Translations under genes and position numbers: made by a program | The notes under the pieces: model-generated | Databases searched by the model: none | The model's input: only the letters and a program-made list of their open reading frames with translations | What the model was told of the DNA's origin: nothing | Part shown: positions 18,022 through 27,540 of the stretch, one piece after another | Position numbering within the stretch: the stretch's first letter is position 1 | Layout of the letters: every line of letters starts with the position of its first letter | From: Dongia_A sp039808885 | GTDB lineage: Bacteria > Pseudomonadota > Alphaproteobacteria > Dongiales > Dongiaceae | Length of the DNA: 64,000 bases | Assembly: GCA_039808885.1 (NCBI GenBank) | Contig: JBDHTX010000015.1 | Coordinates: forward strand, 1-64,000 | Reading direction: 5' to 3'

Positions 18022-18741
18022 ATGGACCGGTTCTTCAAGATCCTCCGCCGCGTCAACAGCGTCCTGTTCCTGCTGGTGCTGATCGGCACCGGCGCCAGCG
18101 CGGCGTGGTGCGCCTGGGTCTTCGCCGAATGGCGCCGGCAGTTCATGCCGGACACGACCGTGATCGCGGCGGTGGAGGACGACGAGGCCGGGACCGGGGC
18201 GGCGGACCTCATTGCCGACCTGCCCGCCGATCTCAAGCTGGGCGATGCCGAGACCATCACCGGCACGCGGATCCAGATGTTCCGGCTGGCTTCGGTCGCC
18301 TATGGCCAGGACAGCGGCCGTCACGGCGAGGCGATCCGCAACATCCTGCTGCTGGCGGATGACCGGCCGGGCGCCACCTGGCTGTTCCCCAACCACGACA
18401 ACCTGATCCTGGAAGCCGACCAGGTCCGGAGCTGGACCGCGGACGACGGCGCCATCCCGGCGGCGCGGGCGCTCTACGTTCAATACCTGGCGATGGGCGA
18501 AGACCGCCCGGCGTCCACCGGCGACGGCGCGCTCAGCGTGGCCTTGAGCCGGGTCGATGGCAGCGGACTGGTCCGTGTCCTCACCGGCGTCGCCGAAGTG
18601 CTGTCCTACGAGCAGTTCGACGCCGACAGCCTCAGCATCGCCTATCGCCGCGGCAGCGAGTTGCGCCTGGCCCGCATCTCCCTCGACACCTTCGCCACCC
18701 TGGCCGACGAGAAGGCGGCCCAGATCCCGGAGCATCCCTAG
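18022..18741 (+). CDS. Unknown single-pass membrane protein
   Basis: The 239-residue product has a basic N-terminus, one strong membrane helix (about 12-35, VLFLLVLIGTGASAAWCAWV) and then an acidic extracytoplasmic domain rich in predicted beta structure. I recognise no domain. The sequence GATWLFPNHDNLI and later SLSIAYRRGSELRLARI look like a folded globular protein, and GC-rich codon positions agree with real coding. It stands alone between the broken GFA gene and the glucan synthase gene. No partner or function can be assigned. Confidence 0.8.
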   Translation: MDRFFKILRRVNSVLFLLVLIGTGASAAWCAWVFAEWRRQFMPDTTVIAAVEDDEAGTGAADLIADLPADLKLGDAETITGTRIQMFRLASVAYGQDSGRHGEAIRNILLLADDRPGATWLFPNHDNLILEADQVRSWTADDGAIPAARALYVQYLAMGEDRPASTGDGALSVALSRVDGSGLVRVLTGVAEVLSYEQFDADSLSIAYRRGSELRLARISLDTFATLADEKAAQIPEHP

Positions 18742-19070
18742 GGCGGAAAGCCCTTCAACGGCTTAGTTTCCTCAACCGTTCCGGCCACCCCGACCGGCAC
18801 CGCTACCGGTTGTCGGCGCCGTTGCGCCGCTCACAATCCGTCGATGCAGCGCGGTTAACCGTGACATCCCGCCACGCGCGTGGCTTATCGTGTCGATCAC
18901 ACACTATTGTCTCAAGGGTCATGGGTTTGCCCCTTGATCTTCGAGCGCATTTTCACGACATTCCAGCCGCTCGCGGATCGCTGTCGCCGCTGCCAGTCGG
19001 CTTGGAACGACGTGGACGGAACCTGCGTTGATTCGCCGCCAAGAAGCTGCGCATCGGACCACCAACTATC
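18742..19070 (+). other. 329-bp stretch upstream of the glucan synthase gene
   Basis: No convincing gene. It has GGTTAACC-type and GTGT/ACAC short symmetries (near 18852 and 18890-18903), and probably holds the promoter of the following gene. Confidence 0.4.
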
Positions 19071-21740
19071 ATGCGTCTTTCGAACGCCCTGATCGGATTG
19101 CTCGTTGCGCTGCTGTTCGCCGGCGCCTGGGTCCTGCTCAATCGCCCGGTGAACGAGGAGCCCTGGACCCAGGACGTCTCCGGCCTCACCTACACGCCCT
19201 TCCGCGACGACGCCAACCCGACCAACGGGCGCGAGCCGACGCTCGAGCAGGTACAGCAGGACCTGTCGCTGATCGCCGGGCTGACCACGCAGCTGCGCAC
19301 CTATTCGACCACCGGGGCGAATTTCGGCGTGTCCGGCGCTGCCGACCGGCTCGGCCTGCGCGTCATGGCCGGCGCCTGGATCGATGTCGACCCGAAGAAG
19401 AACCGCCAGGAGATCGACAACCTCGTCGCCATGGCGCTGAACAGCGGCAGCGTCAGCCGCGTCACCGTCGGCAACGAGGCGATCTACAAGAACCTCGTCA
19501 CCGTGCCGCAGCTGATCCAGTACATCCGCGAGGTGAAGCGGCGCCTGCCCGGCATTCCGGTCAGCACCTCCGAGCCCTATGGCGTGTGGCTCGATCACCC
19601 GGAGCTGCTGGACGAGGTCGATTTCGTCGGCGTCCACATCCTGCCGTTCTGGAACGGCATCCCGGTCGATGACGCCGTCGCCTGGGCGATGGGCAACTAC
19701 CGCGCGGTCGAGGATGCGCTGAAGGCGCGCGGCCTGGACAAGAAGGTGGTGCTGACCGAGGTGGGCTGGCCGAGCCAGGGCCTGCAGCGCGGCGGCGCCG
19801 TCGCCTCGCCGGTCAACCAGGGCCTGTTCCTGCGCAACTTCGTGCGCGAGGCGAAGAAGAACGACATCGAGTATTTCATCATCGAGAGCTTCGACCAGCC
19901 GTGGAAGGCGGAGTTCGAAGGCGGCGTCGGCGCCTATTGGGGCGTGTGGGACGGCCACCGCAACTTGAAGCCGGCGCTGCAGGGCACGCTGGTCAATTAC
20001 GAGAACTGGCGCTGGCTGGCCGGGGCCACCATCGTCTTCGGCTTGCCCTTCGTGCTGTGGATGCTGCGCGCGCAACTGGGGCTCGCCCGCACCGGGCGCT
20101 TCTTCCTGGCGCTGATGGGCCAGGGCGGCGTCATGATCGGGGTGTGGATCTACGCCACCTATAGCGGCCGCTATCTGACCTGGTTCGACATCGTGGCGCT
20201 GGCGATGATCGCGCCAGCCACCATCCTCCTGCTCGCCATCTTCCTGATCGAGGGCGTCGAGATGGCGGTCAATCTGTGGCTGGGCCAGACCCGCCGCCGC
20301 CTGGTGCCGCCGCCGCTGAAAGGCTCCTGGCGCCTGCCCAAGGTCTCCGTGCACGTGCCCTGCTACAACGAGCCGCCGGAGATGATGATCGACACCATCC
20401 GGGCGCTGGAAAAGCTCGACTACCCGGATTTCGAAGTCCTGATCATCGACAACAACACGCGGGATGACGCCGTATGGCGCCCGGTCGAGGCCTACATTGC
20501 CTCGCTCGGCCGCCCGAATTTCCGCTTCTTCCACCTGCCGAAATGGCCGGGCTTCAAGGCCGGCGCGCTGAATTACGGGCTCAGCCAGACCCATCCGGAC
20601 GCCGAGATCGTCGCCACCATCGACAGCGACTACATCGTGCGCCCCGACTGGCTGAAGAACCTGGCGCCGCATTTCGCCGACCCGAACGTCGCCCTGGTCC
20701 AGGCGCCGCAGGATTACCGCGATTCCGGCGACGATCTCTTCAAGCGCATGTGCTTCTGGGAGTATGCCGGCTTCTTCCATCTCGGCATGAAGAGCCGCGA
20801 CGAGCAGAACGCGATCATCCAGCACGGCACCATGGCGCTGATCCGCAAGGCGGCGCTGCAGCAGGTCGGCGGCTGGGGCGAGTGGTGCATCACCGAGGAC
20901 GCCGAGCTTGGCCTGCGCCTGTTCAAGGCCGGCTATCGCGCCATCTACACCGAGCGCAGCTACGGCAAGGGCCTGATGCCGGACAGCTTCGACGCCTATC
21001 GCAAGCAGCGCTACCGCTGGGCCTATGGCGCCATGACCATCATGAAGGGCCATCTGCGCGACCTGCTGCCCTTCGGCCGGCGCGGCCTCGACCCGGCGCA
21101 GCGCTACCAGTTCCTGGCGGGGTGGATGCCGTGGATCGCCGACGGCCTGCAGCTGCTGTTCGTGTTCCTGGCCATCGCCTGGAGCGTCGGCATGCTGTTC
21201 TGGCCGGACAAGGTCGAGCCGCCGCTGACGCTCTACCTCATCGTCACCCTCGGCATGTTCTTCTTCAAGATCGGCAAGTCGCTGTGGCTCTATGCCAGCA
21301 AGGTGCCCTGCTCCTTCGCCGACAATCTCGGCGCCGCCCTGGCCGGCCTGTCGCTCTCCTACGCCGTTTCCAAGGCGGTGTGGCGCGGCCTCTTCACCTC
21401 GAACCTGCCGTTCCACCGCACGCCGAAGATGGAGAACCAGCCGGCGCTGATCCGCGGCCTGGTCGCGGCCCGCGAGGAGACCGCCATCCTCCTGATGCTG
21501 GTCGGCAGCGGCATCGGCGTGATGTGGCAGCGCGGCGCCATGGAGCCGACCACCATGTTGTGGGCGATCCTGCTCTTCGTGCAGGCGCTGCCGTTCCTGG
21601 CGGCGCTGGTGATGTCGATGATCAACGTGCTGCCGGTCTTCAAGTGGAACCGGCCCAATGCCGTCCCGGTCGCCCACCCCGCCGAGCTTCCCGCGCACAC
21701 GCCGGCCGGGGTGCAGCCGATCGCCCGCGACCCGGCCTGA
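19071..21740 (+). CDS. GH17-GT2 fusion, NdvB-like beta-1,3-glucan synthase
   Basis: An 889-residue inner-membrane enzyme. After an N-terminal helix, residues about 35-305 form a GH17 domain with acid/base Glu136 (VGNEAIY) and nucleophile Glu230 (LTEVGWPS). Helices follow, then a processive GT2 domain (about 424-690) with DSD (518-520), TED (608-610) and QRYRW (646-650), then more helices. This layout matches the NdvB group that makes periplasmic or cyclic beta-1,3-glucans in Bradyrhizobium and Pseudomonas. The GH17 part probably acts as a transglycosylase on the nascent chain. It is co-directional with, and five bases from, a second GH17 gene. Confidence 0.9.
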   Translation: MRLSNALIGLLVALLFAGAWVLLNRPVNEEPWTQDVSGLTYTPFRDDANPTNGREPTLEQVQQDLSLIAGLTTQLRTYSTTGANFGVSGAADRLGLRVMAGAWIDVDPKKNRQEIDNLVAMALNSGSVSRVTVGNEAIYKNLVTVPQLIQYIREVKRRLPGIPVSTSEPYGVWLDHPELLDEVDFVGVHILPFWNGIPVDDAVAWAMGNYRAVEDALKARGLDKKVVLTEVGWPSQGLQRGGAVASPVNQGLFLRNFVREAKKNDIEYFIIESFDQPWKAEFEGGVGAYWGVWDGHRNLKPALQGTLVNYENWRWLAGATIVFGLPFVLWMLRAQLGLARTGRFFLALMGQGGVMIGVWIYATYSGRYLTWFDIVALAMIAPATILLLAIFLIEGVEMAVNLWLGQTRRRLVPPPLKGSWRLPKVSVHVPCYNEPPEMMIDTIRALEKLDYPDFEVLIIDNNTRDDAVWRPVEAYIASLGRPNFRFFHLPKWPGFKAGALNYGLSQTHPDAEIVATIDSDYIVRPDWLKNLAPHFADPNVALVQAPQDYRDSGDDLFKRMCFWEYAGFFHLGMKSRDEQNAIIQHGTMALIRKAALQQVGGWGEWCITEDAELGLRLFKAGYRAIYTERSYGKGLMPDSFDAYRKQRYRWAYGAMTIMKGHLRDLLPFGRRGLDPAQRYQFLAGWMPWIADGLQLLFVFLAIAWSVGMLFWPDKVEPPLTLYLIVTLGMFFFKIGKSLWLYASKVPCSFADNLGAALAGLSLSYAVSKAVWRGLFTSNLPFHRTPKMENQPALIRGLVAAREETAILLMLVGSGIGVMWQRGAMEPTTMLWAILLFVQALPFLAALVMSMINVLPVFKWNRPNAVPVAHPAELPAHTPAGVQPIARDPA

Positions 21741-21744
21741 GTCC

Positions 21745-23436
21745 GTGCGCGGGGCGGGGGTCCTCGGCGCGCTTGCCGGCATCGCGCTCGCGGTGGCCGG
21801 CGCCATCGCCTTCTGGTCCTGGCAGGCAGCACCCGTCGCCCTGCCGGACGCACCCAGGGATTCAAGCGGGCGCGGCAAGATCGCCTGCCTCTCCTACACG
21901 CCGTTCCGCGGCACGCAGACCCCCTTCGACCAGTCCCTGGTGATCCCGCCGGCGCAGATCGAGGAAGACCTGCGGCAGCTCAGCACCGAGACCGGCTGCG
22001 TGCGCACCTATGCCGTCAACCAGGGCCTCGACCAGGTGCTGCCGATCGCCGAGAAGCTCGGCATGAAGGTGCTGATGGGCATCTGGATCGGCTCCGCGGC
22101 GGCGGACAATGAGGCGCAGATCCAGGCCGCCATCGCGCTCGCCAAGGCGCATCCCGCGGTGCTGAAGGGCATCATCGTCGGCAACGAGGTGCTGCTGCGC
22201 GGCGAGCAGAGCGCCGAGACCCTGGCCGCGATGCTGCGGCGGGTGCGCGCGGAAACCGGCATCCCGGTCACCTATGCCGATGTCTGGGAGTTCTGGCTGC
22301 GCCATCCGCAGCTGGCCGAGGCCGCCGATTTCGTCACCATCCATATCCTGCCCTATTGGGAGGACGACCCGGTGCCGGCCGCCGATGGCGTCGCCCATAT
22401 CGACGCCATCCTGCATCAGGTCGAAGCGGCCTTTCCCGGCAAGACGATCTTCGTCGGCGAGACCGGCTATCCCTCGGCCGGCCGGCAGCGCGAGCAGGCG
22501 AAGCCCGGCCTGATCGAGGAGGCGCGCTTCATCCGCGAATTCCTCGCCTACGCCGCGCAGCGCCAGCTCGACTACAACATCATCGAGGCCTTCGACCAGC
22601 CGTGGAAACGCGACCTGGAGGGCACGGTCGGCGGCTATTGGGGCGTGTTCGGCGAGGACCGGCAGCCGAAATTCCCCATCACCGGGCCGGTCGCCGCCAT
22701 CGGGTCACCCTGGCCGCGCGTCGCGCTCACCCTGGCGCTGGGCCTGGCGTTCTGGTGGCCCAGCCGGCGCGCGGCGGCGAATCCGGCCCTGGCCGCGACG
22801 CTGCCGCTGCTGGCCGTCGCCGCGGGCCTCGCCATCACCGCGCATCTGGATCACGCGCGGGTGGCGGCGCTGATGTGGCATGAATGGCTGGTCGAGGGTG
22901 GACTGGCCCTGGTCTCGGCCTTGACCGCGGCGCTGGCGCTGCGAGCCCTCGCGACGCCGCGGCTGAGCCCGGCTCCGGCGGCGGAGAGCCTCGCCTGGCT
23001 GCGGCGTTTCTGGCAGCGCCAACCCGATGCGCGCCTCGCGCTCGGCGCGCTGCAGCTGCTGGCGATCGCGGGCGCGGCGAGCGTTGCCCTGGCGCTGGCC
23101 TTCGATGCGCGCTATCGCGATTTTCCGCTCGCCGCCTTCGCGGTGCCGGCGGTCGCTTTCGCCCTCATCCATTCCAGCCGCGCGTGGCCCGACGCGGCCG
23201 GGCCGATCGAGCGGGTCTTCGCCCTGCTGCTGGCGATCGGCGCCGTCTTCATCGCGCTGAATGAAAACCTGCTGACCCGGCCGGAAATGCGCCTGGATGT
23301 TAACGCGGCTTTGCGGCCGCCCCTGGCGGGGCAGATCAACGGCACTGCCCTGCTGTGGTGCGGCATGTTGTTGATTCTGGCCTATCCCTGGGCCGTCCGC
23401 GGATTCCGCACTCCGCGCAATCGCGGTGAATTGTAA
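21745..23436 (+). CDS. GH17 domain membrane protein, glucan modification
   Basis: A 563-residue protein with an N-terminal membrane anchor, a GH17 domain (about 45-330) retaining Glu148 (IVGNEVLL) and Glu239 (VGETGYPS), and a C-terminal block of several membrane helices. It probably remodels or cyclises the glucan made by the preceding GT2 fusion. GTG 21745 begins five bases after that gene's stop; an ATG at 21658 would overlap the upstream gene by about 80 bases and add 29 non-conserved residues, so GTG is preferred with modest certainty. A two-gene synthase/GH17 unit recalls ndvB-ndvC, but this is not a clear NdvC orthologue. Confidence 0.85.
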   Translation: MRGAGVLGALAGIALAVAGAIAFWSWQAAPVALPDAPRDSSGRGKIACLSYTPFRGTQTPFDQSLVIPPAQIEEDLRQLSTETGCVRTYAVNQGLDQVLPIAEKLGMKVLMGIWIGSAAADNEAQIQAAIALAKAHPAVLKGIIVGNEVLLRGEQSAETLAAMLRRVRAETGIPVTYADVWEFWLRHPQLAEAADFVTIHILPYWEDDPVPAADGVAHIDAILHQVEAAFPGKTIFVGETGYPSAGRQREQAKPGLIEEARFIREFLAYAAQRQLDYNIIEAFDQPWKRDLEGTVGGYWGVFGEDRQPKFPITGPVAAIGSPWPRVALTLALGLAFWWPSRRAAANPALAATLPLLAVAAGLAITAHLDHARVAALMWHEWLVEGGLALVSALTAALALRALATPRLSPAPAAESLAWLRRFWQRQPDARLALGALQLLAIAGAASVALALAFDARYRDFPLAAFAVPAVAFALIHSSRAWPDAAGPIERVFALLLAIGAVFIALNENLLTRPEMRLDVNAALRPPLAGQINGTALLWCGMLLILAYPWAVRGFRTPRNRGEL

Positions 23437-23553
23437 GTAAAGATAACGCTTTCCTAACCACGTTGCTTAACCGCACGGTGAGGAAACCGCTTCTAACCTG
23501 GGCGCTGCAGTCTTGACCGCGTCGCCCTTCGTCTCGGGGGTTGGGAGCATTTC

Positions 23554-25149
23554 ATGGACGGATCGACCGCTCAGCTCGTCACATTCGGCCAGGTGGCCGC
23601 CATCGAAGGCTCGCGCGCCCGCGTCGTGCTCGACATGGCGGAGGACGGCTCCGGCTTCGCCGGCGCGGTGCCGCCGCAGATGGGCCAGGTGGTCCGCATC
23701 GACGTGGGCGAGGCGCGCGTCTTCGCCATCATCGTCGGTTTGCGCACGCCGGCCGCCGAGCAGGCGATCATCGGCCCGCCGAACCAGATCATGGACCTCG
23801 ATCTGATCGGCGAGATCCTGCAATCCGACACGGCCGGCCGGTTCCGCCGCGGCGTCTCCGCCTTCCCGCGGCTCGGCGACCGCGTCTCCTCGGCCAGCAG
23901 CGACGACCTGCGCCGCATCTTCGTGCGCGAGGACCGCGAGGGCGTGCGCGTCGGCTGCGTCCATCTCGACAACTCGATCCCGGCCAACGTCTTCACCGAC
24001 GACCTGCTGGGCAAGCACTTCGCCGTGCTCGGCACCACCGGCTCGGGCAAGTCCTGCGCGCTCGCCGCGATCCTGCTGGGCGTGCTGTCGCAGCATCCCG
24101 ACGGCCACGTCCTGATCCTCGATCCGCACAACGAGTATTGGCCGGCCTTCGGCGACCTGGCCGAGGTGATCAGCCCGGCCAATCTCGAGCTGCCCTATTG
24201 GCTGCTGAATTTCGACGAGATGAAGGAGCTGGTGATCGGCGAGCACAGCCGCATGCCGGAAATCGAGGCCTCGATCCTCAACCACGTGATCGTCGAGGCC
24301 AAGCGCAAGCTGGCCGGCTCAAACGACCACAACATCACCGTCGACACGCCGATGCCCTATCGCCTGTCGGACGTGACGCGCCTGCTCGACGACCTGATGG
24401 GCAAATACGAGCGGCCGCTGGAGCTGGCGCCCTATATGCGCATCAAGGACCGCTTCGCGACCCTGCAGGCCGACCGGCGCTATTCCTTCATGTTCCCGGG
24501 CGTCATGGTGCGCGACGATTTCGTGCGCTTCCTCTCGCGCATGTTCCGCATCCCGGTGGCCGGCAAGCCGGTCACCATCTTCGACACCTCGGGCGTGCCG
24601 ACGGAAATCCTCAACGTCGTCGTCTCGATGCTGTGCCGCCTGACCTTCGACTTCGCGCTGTGGAGCGACCGCAAGGTGCCGATCCTGCTGGTCTGCGAGG
24701 AGGCGCACCGCTACGCCCCCTCCAATGACAACCTCGGCTTCGAGCCGACCAAGCGGGCGCTCGCCCGCATCGCGCTCGAGGGCCGCAAATACGGCGTCTC
24801 CCTCGGCCTGGTGACGCAGCGCCCGTCGGAACTGGCGGCCAACATCCTGTCCCAGTGCAACACCATCTTCGCGCTCCGCATCAACAACCAGCGCGACCAG
24901 GAATACCTGGCGGCGGCGATGCCGGAATCGGGCAGCGGCCTGCTGCAGGAGCTGCCCGCGCTGCGCGCGGCGGAAGCCATCGCCATCGGCGAGGGCGTGC
25001 CGGTGCCGCTGCGCATCATGTTCGACCCGCTGGCCGAGGACAAACGGCCGCGCTCCAGCAGCGCCAAGTTCACCGAGTCCTGGAACGAGGACAAGGTCGA
25101 GGCCGACTTCCTGCAGGATGTCGTCGCGCGCTGGCGCCGGCAGAAATAG
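23554..25149 (+). CDS. HerA-like ATPase (DUF87)
   Basis: A 531-residue FtsK/HerA-type motor ATPase. The N-terminal beta-barrel (HAS-like, about 1-140) precedes Walker A GTTGSGKS (160-167), LILDPHNEYW, and Walker B ILLVCEEAHRYAP. The family's LVTQRPSELAANILSQCN motif follows, carrying sensor and Arg-finger residues. Archaeal HerA works with the NurA nuclease in DNA-end resection; some bacterial homologues act in defence with nuclease or sirtuin partners. Neither a NurA nor a SIR2 gene is adjacent here, so the role is open. GGGAG sits before ATG 23554. Confidence 0.88.
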   Translation: MDGSTAQLVTFGQVAAIEGSRARVVLDMAEDGSGFAGAVPPQMGQVVRIDVGEARVFAIIVGLRTPAAEQAIIGPPNQIMDLDLIGEILQSDTAGRFRRGVSAFPRLGDRVSSASSDDLRRIFVREDREGVRVGCVHLDNSIPANVFTDDLLGKHFAVLGTTGSGKSCALAAILLGVLSQHPDGHVLILDPHNEYWPAFGDLAEVISPANLELPYWLLNFDEMKELVIGEHSRMPEIEASILNHVIVEAKRKLAGSNDHNITVDTPMPYRLSDVTRLLDDLMGKYERPLELAPYMRIKDRFATLQADRRYSFMFPGVMVRDDFVRFLSRMFRIPVAGKPVTIFDTSGVPTEILNVVVSMLCRLTFDFALWSDRKVPILLVCEEAHRYAPSNDNLGFEPTKRALARIALEGRKYGVSLGLVTQRPSELAANILSQCNTIFALRINNQRDQEYLAAAMPESGSGLLQELPALRAAEAIAIGEGVPVPLRIMFDPLAEDKRPRSSSAKFTESWNEDKVEADFLQDVVARWRRQK

Positions 25150-25175
25150 GGAGCGACCTTGCCGGACGAGCCGGC

Positions 25176-27497
25176 CTAGGTCTTGCGCCAGTATACGCCG
25201 TTCCCGTCGATCTCTTCGATCCTGGGCGTGAACCCCTCGGCTCTGCCAAAATCGGCGACTGCCTGCGCACAGGCGTCGAAAGTATAATAGTCGTCGACGA
25301 TCACATAGCCGCCGGGCGACACCTTGCGATATAGCGCCCTCAAACCATCCATGGTGGATTCGTAGAGGTCGCCGTCCAAACGCAGCACCGCGACCCGATC
25401 GATCGGAGCCTGCGGCAGCGTATCCTTGAACCATCCCTTCAGAAAGACGACCTGCTCGTCAAGCAAGCCGAAACTGCGGAAGTTGTCCTGGACGGTCTCC
25501 AGCGGGACGGCAAGCTCGCGATACAGATGGAGGTCGAGGCCCTTGTCCATCGGATAATTCTCGGCGTCCGGCGGCGGCAGGCCGTCGAAGGAATCCGCCG
25601 CCCATACGCGGCGATCCCGCACGCCGTGCGCTTCGAGGATCGCGCGCATGAGGATACAGGCGCCACCCCGCCAGACGCCGGTCTCGACGAAATCACCGGC
25701 AATTCCTTCGCGGATCGTCGTTTCGCACAGCTGACGGAGATTGGCCATCCGCATCCGGCCAATCATGCTGAAGGACATCGACGGCCAGTCGTATCCGATA
25801 TCGCGCATGCTTTCAATGAAGCCCTTGCGGCCATGCACTTCGATCGATGGATCCCGGTAGATTCCGCCGATCAGGCATTCCTGCAGCAGCGAAAGATAGA
25901 GATGGCGCAATCGCTCGGCCTCGGCGGCGGCGACCGGCTTCGCGGTTAGGGCATCCGTTCTGGCAGATTGCGCGATCTCCTGCCGCAGGGCCTCGGCAAG
26001 CCGGATCTGGGCCGCCAGCTTCTCCCGCGCAAGTTCGCGATCGCGTCGCAGCAGTACGGCATCGCTGCTCGCGCGCTCGAGATCGAGCGTAAGCCGCGCA
26101 TTGCGCTCGTTCAGGCTGGCCACGGCTGATGACATCTCGGCCAGCTTCTTGTGCTCCTGCGCTTGGCTCAGCTTGAGCCCGTCGATCTCTGCCTGAAGCC
26201 GGATGGACCACTCGTGGAACTTCCGGGCACGCCGCTTGAGTTCCTTCCTGCGATCCTTGCCCTTGCGAGCTGGGCCGATAACGGGAAGCTTGCGCAGAAC
26301 CCGCTCGGCGAGGCTTCGCGGCCGGCGGCGCACGGGCTCCGCCCGGGCCTCCGGGGGGATCCCGGTGTCGGGGAAGCTCTCGAAGGATGTTTCGCCGCGC
26401 TTTGCCCGCAAGGTCGCATCGAGGAACTGCCGGCCGTATTTCCTGTCCGGCTCCAGGTGGCACCCCTCGGCCCACTCGTTCCACGCATTGATGAAGACCA
26501 GGCGGTCCCTGTCCGGAAAGTCCCGTTCGCTGCGCAGGATGGCCTGGCTTAGCCAGTATTCGTAATTCGCCGGCGTGCCATTCAGGATCACGACCGCCGC
26601 ATCCTTGCGGCGCGCGGTATTGTCCCACGACGGAAACACCGTGCGGAAGCCGGCATTCTGCGCCGAGTAGTCCCGCCCCAGGTAGAGATTCGCCACCTGC
26701 TGATAGTCGACCACCAGGCCTTGGAACGCCTTGTAGAATGCGACCTGATCCGCGGGCAGCGTCGTCACCATGTTGTGCGGCGGGAACTCGACGCCGGAAT
26801 CGAAGCCGAACTGTTTGTAGTCCCAGTTGCCGTGAGTGAGGGCCGCGCAGAGGTTGATCTCGCCGATTCCCGACTCACGGCAGTACCGGCGCCAGATATC
26901 GGCGGCCGACCGCGCATCTGGCATATGCTGGGGCCGGTAGACGATGAGAAGCGGCGCGCCATTGTGCCGGATGTAGCGCGGGTCACGCAGGATTGGGGCC
27001 AGCTCGGTTATGAAGCGAAGCGCGTCGTCCGGCCCGTAATCCTGGCTCAGCAGCACCTCGTGCTCGGCAGCGTCCCAGCGCCGGCTCCAGTTCTCGTTTG
27101 CCCAGCAGACGCAGAACGGCATGTCGCTCTCGGAGTCCGCGAGCATGTCGTTGAGCGGCTGTTCCAGCACCCGCCGCCCGGAGAACCAATAGTAGTGATA
27201 ACAGAAGCCGTCGATGCCGTACTGCTTGGCGAGCGCGATCTGCTCCCGTCGTGCGGCCCGGAGCCGCAGGTCATAGAAGCCCAGATCGGCCGGCAGATGC
27301 GGTTGATAATGGCCGGGGAACAACGGCCTCGCCTTGGTGACGTTCGTCCACTCGGTGAAGCCTTTCCCCCACCAGGCGTCGTTTTCCGGGATCGGATGGA
27401 ACTGCGTGAGGAAGAACGCGATGAGCCGCGTCTCAATACCACCGCTTACCGCTTCGTTCGCCACACGCCCCTCTCTTGTTGCAGGACCGCGCCCCAT
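25176..27497 (-). CDS. WbsX-like (GH99-type) / coiled-coil / TylF methyltransferase fusion
   Basis: A 773-residue cytosolic fusion. Residues about 20-380 are a WbsX domain (FFLTQFHPIPENDAWWGKGF, DGFCYHYYWFSGRRVLE, FINAWNEWAEGCHLEPD), found in O-antigen and rhamnan loci. About 410-520 is a basic, then heptad-like coiled coil. About 530-773 is a TylF/MycF-type sugar O-methyltransferase (DFVETGVWRGGA, LRLDGDLYEST, VDDYYTFDA). ATG 27497 is preceded by AGGGGG. GTG 27548, overlapping the upstream gene by eight bases, and GTG 27464 are alternatives. Its lower GC than neighbours and its methyltransferase partner suggest a transferred surface-glycan gene. Confidence 0.85.
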   Translation of the reverse strand: MGRGPATREGRVANEAVSGGIETRLIAFFLTQFHPIPENDAWWGKGFTEWTNVTKARPLFPGHYQPHLPADLGFYDLRLRAARREQIALAKQYGIDGFCYHYYWFSGRRVLEQPLNDMLADSESDMPFCVCWANENWSRRWDAAEHEVLLSQDYGPDDALRFITELAPILRDPRYIRHNGAPLLIVYRPQHMPDARSAADIWRRYCRESGIGEINLCAALTHGNWDYKQFGFDSGVEFPPHNMVTTLPADQVAFYKAFQGLVVDYQQVANLYLGRDYSAQNAGFRTVFPSWDNTARRKDAAVVILNGTPANYEYWLSQAILRSERDFPDRDRLVFINAWNEWAEGCHLEPDRKYGRQFLDATLRAKRGETSFESFPDTGIPPEARAEPVRRRPRSLAERVLRKLPVIGPARKGKDRRKELKRRARKFHEWSIRLQAEIDGLKLSQAQEHKKLAEMSSAVASLNERNARLTLDLERASSDAVLLRRDRELAREKLAAQIRLAEALRQEIAQSARTDALTAKPVAAAEAERLRHLYLSLLQECLIGGIYRDPSIEVHGRKGFIESMRDIGYDWPSMSFSMIGRMRMANLRQLCETTIREGIAGDFVETGVWRGGACILMRAILEAHGVRDRRVWAADSFDGLPPPDAENYPMDKGLDLHLYRELAVPLETVQDNFRSFGLLDEQVVFLKGWFKDTLPQAPIDRVAVLRLDGDLYESTMDGLRALYRKVSPGGYVIVDDYYTFDACAQAVADFGRAEGFTPRIEEIDGNGVYWRKT

Positions 27498-27540
27498 GTG
27501 CAGCCCCCTGCAAGATGCCTGGATGCCCCTGAATGCCGGC

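Noticed and set aside
18912..21878. A 988-residue minus-strand open frame
   Set aside because: Antisense shadow of the GH17-GT2 gene, whose catalytic motifs are all present on the plus strand.
23554..25149. HerA-based antiphage defence system
   Set aside because: No NurA, SIR2 or DUF4297-type partner is adjacent; the neighbours are glycan genes.
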